From: an uncultured Ellagibacter sp.
Lineage (GTDB): Bacteria > Actinomycetota > Coriobacteriia > Coriobacteriales > Eggerthellaceae
DNA length: 36,735 nt
Assembly (NCBI GenBank): GCA_934661105.1
Contig: CAKUIV010000005.1
Location: 1 to 36,735 of the forward strand
Reading direction: 5' to 3'
Part shown: positions 1 to 6,362 of the stretch, piece after piece
Numbering within the stretch: position 1 is the stretch's first letter
Layout of the letters: each line of letters begins with the position of its first letter
Program-made: the position numbers and the translations under genes
Notes under the pieces: generated by a model
What the model saw: the letters and a program-made list of their open reading frames with translations, nothing else
The model's database searches: none
What the model was told of the DNA's origin: nothing

Positions 1-109
1 AAAAGTTTTTCAACCGTTCCCGAGCGTTTTTTACTGTTATTACTTGACTCTCATTTAATTGTCTGTCTTGCAACAGCATTTTATTGAAGCTGTACACTTC
101 TGTCATGGC

Positions 110-153
110 AAAAAAAAGAAACCCCGCCGCTCCATAAGGAGCAGACGGGGTTT
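110..153 (-). terminator. Rho-independent terminator of rplM-rpsI
   Basis: Read on the minus strand, an interrupted inverted repeat (AAACCCCG arm, short internal loop, GCTCC/GGAGC inner stem, 4-nt loop) is followed by a T-rich tract at 110-118. It starts about 25 nt after the rpsI stop codon, so it most likely ends the ribosomal-protein transcript. Confidence 0.9.
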
Positions 154-178
154 GCAACCGTATATGTTCCAGAAGAAA

Positions 179-571
179 CTAGCGCTTCGAGAACTGCGGA
201 CGCTTACGAGCCTTCTTCAGGCCGTACTTCTTGCGCTCGACCATACGAGCGTCGCGCGTAAGGAAGCCAGCCTTCTTCAGCTCGGCGCGATAGTCGCCAG
301 CCTCAAGCAGGGCACGGGAAATGCCGTGGCGCAGCGCGCCAGCCTGACCGGAGATGCCGCCGCCATTGCAGCGAGCGATCACGTCGAAGTGATCCATGGT
401 GTCGGTCACCTTGAACGGGGTCTTGGCGTAATCAACCAAAGCCTCGCGGCCAAAGTACTCGACGGCGTCGCGACCATTGACGGTCACCTTGCCGGTACCG
501 GGAACGATACGCACGCGAGCAACGGCGTTCTTGCGACGGCCAGTGCCGTAATACAGAGCTTCAGCAGCCAT
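179..571 (-). CDS. rpsI: 30S ribosomal protein S9
   Basis: The 130-residue product is full length for bacterial S9, a small-subunit protein whose basic C-terminal tail reaches the tRNA sites of the ribosome. The sequence shows the N-terminal YYGTGRRKNAVARVRI segment, the central GGGISGQAGA loop and the family-typical SKR C-terminus. The ATG start at 571 lies 2 nt downstream of the rplM stop, as expected for the conserved rplM-rpsI pair, which is probably translated from one transcript. A strong terminator follows. Nothing unusual is seen. Confidence 0.98.
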   Translation of the reverse strand: MAAEALYYGTGRRKNAVARVRIVPGTGKVTVNGRDAVEYFGREALVDYAKTPFKVTDTMDHFDVIARCNGGGISGQAGALRHGISRALLEAGDYRAELKKAGFLTRDARMVERKKYGLKKARKRPQFSKR

Positions 572-573
572 GA

Positions 574-1008
574 TTAACCCTCCATCTTGATCTCGCGGGG
601 CTTCTGAGCCATATGCGGATGCTCAGGACCAGCGTACACCTTCAGTTTCTTGCCCTGCGCACGGCCAAGCGTGTTCTTCGGCAGCATGCCCTTGACGGCA
701 TGCTCGATGACGCGCTCGGGGTGCTTCTGCATGGCCTCGGTGAAGGTTTCGGACTTAAGGCCGCCGGGGAAACCGCTGTGGCGGTAATATTCCTTGGCTG
801 CCGCCTTCGTGCCCGTCACGCGAATTTTGTCCGCGTTGATGATGATCACGAAGTCGCCCGTGTCAACATGCGGGGTGTACTGCGGCTTGTGCTTGCCCTT
901 GAGAATCTGAGCTGCCTTGGCGGCAACACGGCCAAGAACCTGATCGGTTGCATCGATCAAGACCCATTCGCGCTCGACTTCGCCGGGCTTCGCATAATAC
1001 GTCTTCAC
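574..1008 (-). CDS. rplM: 50S ribosomal protein L13
   Basis: L13 is an early-assembling large-subunit protein. The 144-residue product carries the family motifs ATDQVLGRVA, GDFVIIINADKI and GMLPKNTLGR. The reading frame is open further upstream, but the start chosen is GTG at 1008 (product begins VKTYYAKPGEVER). A GGAGG Shine-Dalgarno sits 7 nt before it, and the length then matches the family. It is first in the rplM-rpsI operon, with a promoter at about 1227-1256 and a structured leader of roughly 210 nt. Confidence 0.97.
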   Translation of the reverse strand: MKTYYAKPGEVEREWVLIDATDQVLGRVAAKAAQILKGKHKPQYTPHVDTGDFVIIINADKIRVTGTKAAAKEYYRHSGFPGGLKSETFTEAMQKHPERVIEHAVKGMLPKNTLGRAQGKKLKVYAGPEHPHMAQKPREIKMEG

Positions 1009-1048
1009 TTGCTTCCTCCAATAGATACTCTTGCCTCGAACATCAAGC

Positions 1049-1090
1049 CTCATCGGCTTGCGACGAGGACGCTTGCGCGTTACCGCAAGC
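1049..1090 (-). promoter_or_regulatory. Structured leader of rplM (possible L13 autoregulatory site)
   Basis: Two adjacent hairpins lie 40-80 nt upstream of the rplM start in the mRNA: a perfect 7-bp stem (GCTTGCG, 1071-1077 with 1084-1090, 6-nt loop) and an 8-bp stem with one G-U pair (about 1049-1069). Ribosomal-protein leaders that bind their own product are known for L13 in Firmicutes. Whether this is a functional equivalent is inference. Confidence 0.4.
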
Positions 1091-1226
1091 AGGTGTTTGT
1101 TTTCAAAAGTGCAGATCGGTCGAACGCCGGTTTCCTACGCCGGCACGCGTGGCTCAGGCCTGGACTCCGTTGCCTCTGCGCCTTCTTCCCTCTGCTTTCA
1201 CGGGGCTTTTGAAAGCGAACTTTTGT

Positions 1227-1256
1227 AGTCTACCCGCCTTGTTCGGCCAAAGTCAA
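1227..1256 (-). promoter_or_regulatory. Promoter of rplM-rpsI
   Basis: On the minus strand, TTGACT (1256-1251) and TAGACT (1232-1227) are separated by 18 nt. This is a good sigma-70-type match, and transcription would begin near 1220, about 210 nt before rplM. Confidence 0.65.
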
Positions 1257-1437
1257 TAATCAATCGTCTTATTCGAAGCCATCTGCAGAAAGTCTTCGAA
1301 TTGCAGGGGGGATTCCCCAACGATTCGCGCCTCCCCGTCTCCTCGCATATCGAGCGCGACCCAATCCATATCGTGACGATTCCGTTTAAGCGATAACGCG
1401 TAATCTCTGTTGGTTATAACCCGGCTCCCGCTTTCTT

Positions 1438-1446
1438 TGCTACTAT
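1438..1446 (+). promoter_or_regulatory. Extended -10 promoter of metA
   Basis: TGCTACTAT fits an extended -10 element (TGn followed by TACTAT). No good -35 hexamer is visible. Predicted initiation near 1453 gives a short leader of about 26 nt containing the Shine-Dalgarno of metA. Confidence 0.45.
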
Positions 1447-1478
1447 TGCGATACTGCTCTAACTGGAAGGAGGCATTC

Positions 1479-2411
1479 GTGCCTATCAAAATTCCCGATT
1501 CCCTGCCCGCGCGCGCGACGCTTGAGGACGAGAACATCTTCGTCATGACCGAATATCGCGCACTGCATCAGAACATCCGCCCGCTGCGCGTGCTCTTGTT
1601 GAATCTCATGCCGACCAAAATCACCACTGAAACGCAGATCCTGCGTAAGCTTTCCAACACGCCGCTCCAAATCGAGGTCGAGCTGCTCCGCACGAAAAGC
1701 CACGTCGCAAGACACGTATCGGAAGAGCACCTTGAAACCTTCTACGTGTCGTTCGACGACGTGAAAGACCAGCATTTCGACGGCCTGATCATCACCGGCG
1801 CGCCGGTCGAGCTGCTCGACTTCAGCGACGTCGACTATTGGGACGAGCTCACGCGCATCATGGACTGGTCGAAGGCCAACGTCCACTCGACGCTTCACAT
1901 CTGCTGGGGCGCGCAGGCCGGCATCTACTACCGCTACGGTATCGAGAAGTACGAGCTTCCCGAAAAGACGACGGGCGTGTTCGACCACAGGGTCGTGAAG
2001 CCTTCGTCGCCTTGGGTGCGCGGATTCGACGACCACTTCTTCGCACCCCACTCTCGCTACACCAACGTGCACGCCGCAGACATCGAGGCGAACCCCGATT
2101 TGGAGATCATCGCCATTTCCGACGAGGCGGGCGTTTACATGGCGAAGAGCACCGACAGCCGCAACTTCTTCGTGTTCGGCCACCCCGAATACGACCGCGA
2201 AACCCTCATGTGGGAATATGAGCGCGACTCGAAGGATCACCCCAACGCAGCGCTTCCCAAGCACTACTTCCCCGACGACGACCCGGCGCGTCCGGTGCAG
2301 TCGACCTGGCGCGCACATGCCCAGCTGCTTTACACGAACTGGCTCAACTACTACGTGTACCAGACGACGCCGTACGACATCAACGCGATCGGCGAAGAGG
2401 AACGCCGATGA
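1479..2411 (+). CDS. metA: Homoserine O-acyltransferase, predicted acetyl-CoA type
   Basis: MetA acylates homoserine in the first committed step of methionine synthesis in the cytoplasm. The 310-residue product begins at GTG 1479, 5-6 nt after GGAAGGAGG; the longer open frame upstream has no better start. The nucleophile is Cys142 in HICWGAQAG, with the His235 and Glu237 pair in FGHPEYD. Position 111 (in TGAPVELL) is Glu. Published work on the MetA family links Glu111 to acetyl-CoA use and Gly111 to succinyl-CoA use, so this is predicted to be a homoserine O-acetyltransferase despite belonging to the MetA rather than the MetX family. Its stop overlaps the start of the next small gene. Confidence 0.95.
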   Translation: MPIKIPDSLPARATLEDENIFVMTEYRALHQNIRPLRVLLLNLMPTKITTETQILRKLSNTPLQIEVELLRTKSHVARHVSEEHLETFYVSFDDVKDQHFDGLIITGAPVELLDFSDVDYWDELTRIMDWSKANVHSTLHICWGAQAGIYYRYGIEKYELPEKTTGVFDHRVVKPSSPWVRGFDDHFFAPHSRYTNVHAADIEANPDLEIIAISDEAGVYMAKSTDSRNFFVFGHPEYDRETLMWEYERDSKDHPNAALPKHYFPDDDPARPVQSTWRAHAQLLYTNWLNYYVYQTTPYDINAIGEEERR

Positions 2412-2593
2412 GCGACTCGTCGCCCAAACGCAGACGGCTCACCGCCGAAGAGCTGCTCGAGCAAGCGGCGCAGAAGCGTCCGAAGCGACCGGATCCGTGC
2501 ATTCGCGCGGAGAACGAGGACGACGATGGATACGACCCGTATTCCGACCGTCGGGAGCGAACGCCGCTCTTCGAACGCGATCCCTGGTCGTAG
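2408..2593 (+). CDS. Small charged protein coupled to metA
   Basis: A 61-residue reading frame starts inside the metA stop codon in an ATGA overlap, the usual sign of translational coupling. It ends 20 nt before a strong terminator, so it fits exactly in the metA transcript. The product is hydrophilic, with a basic first third (SPKRRRLTAEEL) and an acidic/arginine-rich remainder including DDDGYDPYSD. It has no membrane segment, signal or recognised domain. I do not recognise the family. The gene could be real and species-group specific; codon use agrees with metA. Confidence 0.6.
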   Translation: MSDSSPKRRRLTAEELLEQAAQKRPKRPDPCIRAENEDDDGYDPYSDRRERTPLFERDPWS

Positions 2594-2613
2594 CTAACGC
2601 GAGCGAGAACGCG

Positions 2614-2653
2614 CAAGGGCCCCGAACCGCACCGGTGCGGTTCGGGGCCCTTG
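2614..2653. terminator. Bidirectional terminator, perfect 40-nt palindrome
   Basis: CAAGGGCCCCGAACCGCACC is followed immediately by its exact reverse complement, giving a nearly loopless GC-rich hairpin. It lies between the convergent metA unit and the minus-strand gene ending at 2678, so it probably stops transcription from both sides. There is no clean T-tract. Confidence 0.75.
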
Positions 2654-2677
2654 TCGATTGCAAGAGCGCCCGCTCGT

Positions 2678-3928
2678 TTACCCCTGCGGCCCCGCCGCGC
2701 TCGGCGGCTCGGGAGCGCGCGTCGCACCGCCCGGGTTGATGGTCATGCTCTCGAAACGGTTCGCCATGAAATCGTCGTCGAAGTAGGTGGCATAGAATTC
2801 CTCGACCGGCGTTTCCGGTTCATGCCCCGAAAGCCGTTCGTACCAGCAATCGAGCGATTGGAGCGTCATGATGGCATTCGCGAGCATGAGCACCGTGCAC
2901 ACAGCGGTCACGGTATAGCGCAGTTTCCAGGGGATCAGGTTCACGATATCGAGCATCTTCGGCAGAAGCGCCTTTATCCACAGCACGCCGAGCATGCCCC
3001 ACATCGCCATGAACATACCGTTGGTACGCCCGTCGATCGACAGGAACGTTCCCGTGTAATCCCAGGCCACGGCACCGAACGCCATCTCCATGAACCAACT
3101 GACGAAGAATTCGAAGGCGCCGCCGATAACCGCGCTCACCAAGAAGATGACGGGCACCGGTTTGTCATGGAAGCGGTTGAGCGCCATGGTCATGAGCACG
3201 GCGCCGACGCCGTAAATCGGCGAGAACGGCCCGAACAGCATGCCCGCGCGGTCCTGATATTCCCCGGGGACCACGACGATGAAGTGATAGACGACCTCGA
3301 TGACCAGGCCGAGAACGCTGCACACCACGAAAATCCAGAACACGTTGAAGAAGTTGAGCGCGATGTAGCCGCGCCCCGTCTCGTCAAGCCCGAGCGTGCC
3401 CTCTTCGGCTTGGTCGCGCGTTTCCATGTCGCGGAGCTTTCGCTGGAGCTGGCGCTCTTCGGCAAGCGAGGGATCGACGTAACCCGAGATGAAGAACAAC
3501 GCAATGAGGATGGCGCAGTTGAAGAGAAGCGTTTCGTGGATGCCGCTCAGCATGATGCTGCACGCAATGGCCACCGCATCGAGGGCCATGAGAACCTCGG
3601 CGGTGACAGCGGCGAAGCGACGCCTGTCGCGCAAGAGCCTGATCCCCAAAAGCACCGATACGATCGTCATGGCAAGGAGCGCCGCGACGAGAACGATGGT
3701 GACGACAACCGGCGTCATCGCTTCGTCGGCAAGCCCGCCCGAACGCGCAAGGTGGACAAGCGCGATTGCGCTCATAATCATCATAGGCAGCGTCGCCGCA
3801 CCGACGACGATGCACAAGATGCCGAACACCTTGAGCGCCACGGGAAGCTTTCGCTTCGGTTCGGAAGCAAATTCCAAGCCCGCGCGCCCGCCATGCTGCT
3901 TCTCTTGGCTTTCGATGTCCTTTGCCAT
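2678..3928 (-). CDS. CmpB-like (PF06541-type) multi-pass membrane protein
   Basis: This 416-residue protein has a charged N-terminal tail of about 30 residues, roughly four hydrophobic segments in the first 150 residues, a charged stretch around 150-185 (EERQLQRKLRDMETRDQ), then a second membrane half beginning near FFNVFWIFVVCSVLGLVIEV. The motif region MLFGPFSPIYGVGAVL and the following GAFEFFVSWFMEMAFGAVAWDY segment are typical of proteins annotated as putative ABC-transporter type IV/CmpB family, whose function is not well established. No ATPase partner is adjacent. Its own perfect TATAAT element lies 35 nt upstream of the ATG, so it is probably a single-gene unit. Confidence 0.75.
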   Translation of the reverse strand: MAKDIESQEKQHGGRAGLEFASEPKRKLPVALKVFGILCIVVGAATLPMMIMSAIALVHLARSGGLADEAMTPVVVTIVLVAALLAMTIVSVLLGIRLLRDRRRFAAVTAEVLMALDAVAIACSIMLSGIHETLLFNCAILIALFFISGYVDPSLAEERQLQRKLRDMETRDQAEEGTLGLDETGRGYIALNFFNVFWIFVVCSVLGLVIEVVYHFIVVVPGEYQDRAGMLFGPFSPIYGVGAVLMTMALNRFHDKPVPVIFLVSAVIGGAFEFFVSWFMEMAFGAVAWDYTGTFLSIDGRTNGMFMAMWGMLGVLWIKALLPKMLDIVNLIPWKLRYTVTAVCTVLMLANAIMTLQSLDCWYERLSGHEPETPVEEFYATYFDDDFMANRFESMTINPGGATRAPEPPSAAGPQG

Positions 3929-3962
3929 GCGTCCCCTTCGGTTTCATCGCGTACGTAGCCTT

Positions 3963-3968
3963 ATTATA
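3963..3968 (-). promoter_or_regulatory. -10 element for the CmpB-like gene
   Basis: The minus strand reads TATAAT, a perfect -10 hexamer, 35 nt before the ATG at 3928. A convincing -35 was not found at the expected distance. Confidence 0.5.
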
Positions 3969-4052
3969 CGGGAGAATGCGAAGCGAAAACGGAAACGGGG
4001 CGATGACGCCTGTGCGACAAGCGCGAATGGAAGGCGCAAGGAATTTAGCGCC

Positions 4053-4730
4053 CTACACAGATTGCGCCAAGTCCACGAATTCGCCCGCTTCAAGCTCGTA
4101 AAAACCGCGCACCGTCTTGTCCGCAGCCGCCGAAAGATCCTCGAACGTCCCCGACTCATCGCAATCATAGACCGCGAGGGCATGGAATCCCGCACGTTTC
4201 AAGGTGCCGATGGCGTACACCGCGTCTTCGAAACCCCAGGTCATCGTTGTTTCGGTCTCCATAAGATCCCGTGCGCGCTCGTAAACGGCCGGCTCACGCT
4301 TGGGTTTTCCCACGTCGTCGACGGATACGACCGCATCGAGCAGGGGCAAAAAACCGGTATGGGAAAGCCCCGCGCGCAAAAACGCGACCGGACTCGAAGA
4401 CGCGACCGAAAGACGGACGCCGAATTCGGAAAGCCCCTGCACAAACGGCAGAGCGCCCCGACGCGCAACGGAGCGCGTGGAGTAGTACTCCAGCATGTAG
4501 TCGTTCACCATGGAAACGACGTCGTCGGCCGATGAGCCGAGCCCGAATTTCTCGTGGAAGAAGCGTCCCGCTTCGGGCGTGGTGAGCGTTGTGAGCAGAT
4601 CGCGGTCCGCTCCGGTGAGCTCGCCGCCTGCGCGATGCGCGAATTCCGACTCCATCTCGCGCCATGCGCCCATGCTATCGAGCAATGTGCCATCGCAATC
4701 GAAGATAACCCCGATCGTTTTCCCTTTCAT
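4053..4730 (-). CDS. HAD-superfamily phosphatase (phosphoglycolate phosphatase-like)
   Basis: This 225-residue protein shows all four haloacid-dehalogenase motifs. DCDGT has nucleophile Asp11 and acid/base Asp13. The motif II serines lie in SVASSSPVAF. The motif III lysine is in GKPKREP. Motif IV is GFEDAVYAI. A helical cap lies between motifs I and II (about 20-90), the subclass IA/C1 layout of phosphoglycolate phosphatase and beta-phosphoglucomutase relatives. The substrate cannot be decided. The start lies 9 nt after the stop of the site-2 protease gene, so the two are probably cotranscribed, although a functional tie is not obvious. Confidence 0.85.
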   Translation of the reverse strand: MKGKTIGVIFDCDGTLLDSMGAWREMESEFAHRAGGELTGADRDLLTTLTTPEAGRFFHEKFGLGSSADDVVSMVNDYMLEYYSTRSVARRGALPFVQGLSEFGVRLSVASSSPVAFLRAGLSHTGFLPLLDAVVSVDDVGKPKREPAVYERARDLMETETTMTWGFEDAVYAIGTLKRAGFHALAVYDCDESGTFEDLSAAADKTVRGFYELEAGEFVDLAQSV

Positions 4731-4739
4731 TCGAGCCCC

Positions 4740-5855
4740 CTAGCCCCAGTTTCCGAAAACGAATCGCTGCACGTCCTGATTCACCATGATCAGGAAAAAT
4801 CCAAGGAACAGGATCATCCCTGCGGCGCTCAAGTACCCCAAGACGCGCATGGAGACGTTCTTCCGAGTCAGCTTTTGGAACACCTCGACAACGAAACGGC
4901 CGCCATCAAGCGGAGGAATGGGAATAAGGTTCATGACTCCAAGCGACACCGATAGCATCGCCATGAAGAAGACGAACTCGAGCACACCGGCGTCGGCATA
5001 GGTCTTCGACATGACCGCGATTCCCACAACCGATGTCGAGTTCGACACGACTTCGCCCGCCGTCTGCGGGTTGAACAGGCTTGCCACCATCTGGAACACC
5101 GTCGCGATATAGGAGAACCCGGCTTCGATCGAGCGCAGCGGGGACACCGTCATATGCGTCACGTCACCCGTTTGGGAGTTCGCGACATCGATGCCCACAA
5201 CCGAGTACACCAACACGAACACGAGCACCGCGAACAACAGGTTCACGACGATTCCAGCAAGGAGGATGACCGTGCGCTTCCAAAACGGCAGGCTTCGGTA
5301 CTGCTGGCGATATTCGCTTTCGAACAGCCCGTGCTCGTCGTCGACCAGGCGCGGCTGCCCGAGCTCGTAGGGCAAAGGCGCCGGGTCGCCCGCTTTCTCG
5401 GCAGTCCTGACCTCCTTCTTCGTCGGACGGTACGCCGCAGCGCGATACGTGTTGAACTCATCTTTCTTCGTCGGCGCGACAGCGCTTCCCCATTCGACCA
5501 GCTCATCGAGGGCCTCAAGCGCCTCGTCGTTGCTTATATGGCAATCACTTGCAATATCTTCCATGTTCGCCGTGCCGCGACGGTAGAGCGCCGCGAGAAC
5601 CGGTTCGAGATGAGGGCTCATCTCCCCCGGCTCCATACCGCACACCTTCGCATAGCCGCCCAAGGGGACGATCGTGATGCCAAAGCGCGTGCCCGCGCGG
5701 GTGAACCCGATTCCCGGACCTGGGAACCCGATCATGAATTCGGTTACGCGAACGCCAAACGCCCGCGCCGCAAGGTAATGCCCTCCCTCGTGGATAAGCA
5801 CCAGAAATCCCAGAGCGATTGAAACGTACACGACCATCAGGACGATATCCAGCAA
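4740..5855 (-). CDS. Site-2 protease (M50 family), PDZ-less variant with inserted winged-helix-like segment
   Basis: Membrane-embedded zinc proteases of the RseP/Rip1 type cut membrane-bound anti-sigma factors or signal peptides. The first membrane segment carries HEGGH (zinc ligands and catalytic Glu), and a late segment carries NLIPIPPLDGG, whose Asp is the third ligand. The start chosen is TTG at 5855, preceded by GAAGGAG at 5-nt spacing; the open frame reaches 5939. Two departures from RseP are visible. After the membrane-reentrant strand (GGYAKVCGM) there is an extra region of about 110 residues that looks like a winged helix (DIASDCHISNDEALEALDEL). The PDZ domain normally found between the second membrane helix and the LDG motif is missing. 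It is the end of the pyrH-to-rseP gene order, here detached from dxr by an insertion. Confidence 0.9.
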   Translation of the reverse strand: MLDIVLMVVYVSIALGFLVLIHEGGHYLAARAFGVRVTEFMIGFPGPGIGFTRAGTRFGITIVPLGGYAKVCGMEPGEMSPHLEPVLAALYRRGTANMEDIASDCHISNDEALEALDELVEWGSAVAPTKKDEFNTYRAAAYRPTKKEVRTAEKAGDPAPLPYELGQPRLVDDEHGLFESEYRQQYRSLPFWKRTVILLAGIVVNLLFAVLVFVLVYSVVGIDVANSQTGDVTHMTVSPLRSIEAGFSYIATVFQMVASLFNPQTAGEVVSNSTSVVGIAVMSKTYADAGVLEFVFFMAMLSVSLGVMNLIPIPPLDGGRFVVEVFQKLTRKNVSMRVLGYLSAAGMILFLGFFLIMVNQDVQRFVFGNWG

Positions 5856-6290
5856 AGCAGCTCCTTCAAGGGAAACGCGGCTCGCAAAACCGCAGGACTC
5901 GAAACGTAACTCAGGCTCAGTATAGGAAAACGAGCGCATCGCCCTCGCCTATTCGGGAAAAACCTACAACGTGAGCATCGTCTGTTGCTGCAGCGTTACC
6001 CAACAGTCCGTTCGGAAAAGGCCGAATCGGAGCAGGACAGAAGCCTTGAGGGGCAAAGAAGGCGCCTCGAGGACGAAGCGGGTCGTTCTCAGGCAATCGG
6101 GTCGGACTTTTGTCGAAAGCGCGTTGGAATTCGTCGACCCTCAACCGTATTCGCAGGACGACCGTCCCAACAACCGACGCGCGCAACGCGCAAACCGCGC
6201 ACCCCTCCTCACGTAATCCCGCACGTATCGTTGAGCTCCCTACGCGGGACCCATCCTCCCGCAAAGCAAGCGATCGAGAAAGGAGAGCAT
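5856..6290. other. Divergent intergenic region between the site-2 protease and surface-protein genes
   Basis: About 435 nt without a supported gene. On the minus strand a TATACT hexamer (5924-5919) could be the -10 of the protease gene. The plus-strand side must hold the promoter of the surface-protein locus, but no clear -35/-10 pair stands out. Short open frames here have no Shine-Dalgarno support. No recognised riboswitch was seen. Confidence 0.5.
5919..5924 (-). promoter_or_regulatory. -10 element of the site-2 protease gene
   Basis: TATACT on the minus strand lies 63 nt before the TTG start. The same hexamer recurs upstream of several other genes in this window, which supports it as a preferred -10 form here. 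No -35 match was found. Confidence 0.4.
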
Positions 6291-6362
6291 ATGGAAACCA
6301 TCGGCAAACGCCCAGTCGCGAAAGGAGGCGCTGCATGGACAGCAGACGAGCATCGAGCTTGA
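6291..6362 (+). CDS. Short upstream reading frame (possible 23-residue leader peptide)
   Basis: ATG at 6291 is preceded by GAAAGGAGAGCAT, as good a ribosome site as that of the big downstream gene. The frame codes for 23 residues (METIGKRPVAKGGAAWTADE then HRA) and stops at 6362, 28 nt inside the downstream gene in another frame. The ribosome site of the surface-protein gene lies within it. This arrangement can couple or restrain translation of the second gene. No homologue is recognised, so it is a candidate only. Confidence 0.4.
   Translation: METIGKRPVAKGGAAWTADEHRA

Larger units (their letters stand above)
1009..1478. other. Intergenic region with divergent rplM and metA promoters
   Basis: This 470-nt stretch has no convincing gene. 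The left half is the rplM leader and promoter on the minus strand. The right end holds the metA promoter on the plus strand. I saw no clear SAM riboswitch or T-box upstream of metA. The part between about 1260 and 1430 shows nothing I can assign. Confidence 0.7.

Noticed and set aside
5856..6334. Riboswitch upstream of the site-2 protease or surface gene
   Set aside because: The region was checked by eye for cyclic-di-GMP, cobalamin and T-box hallmarks and none was convincing.
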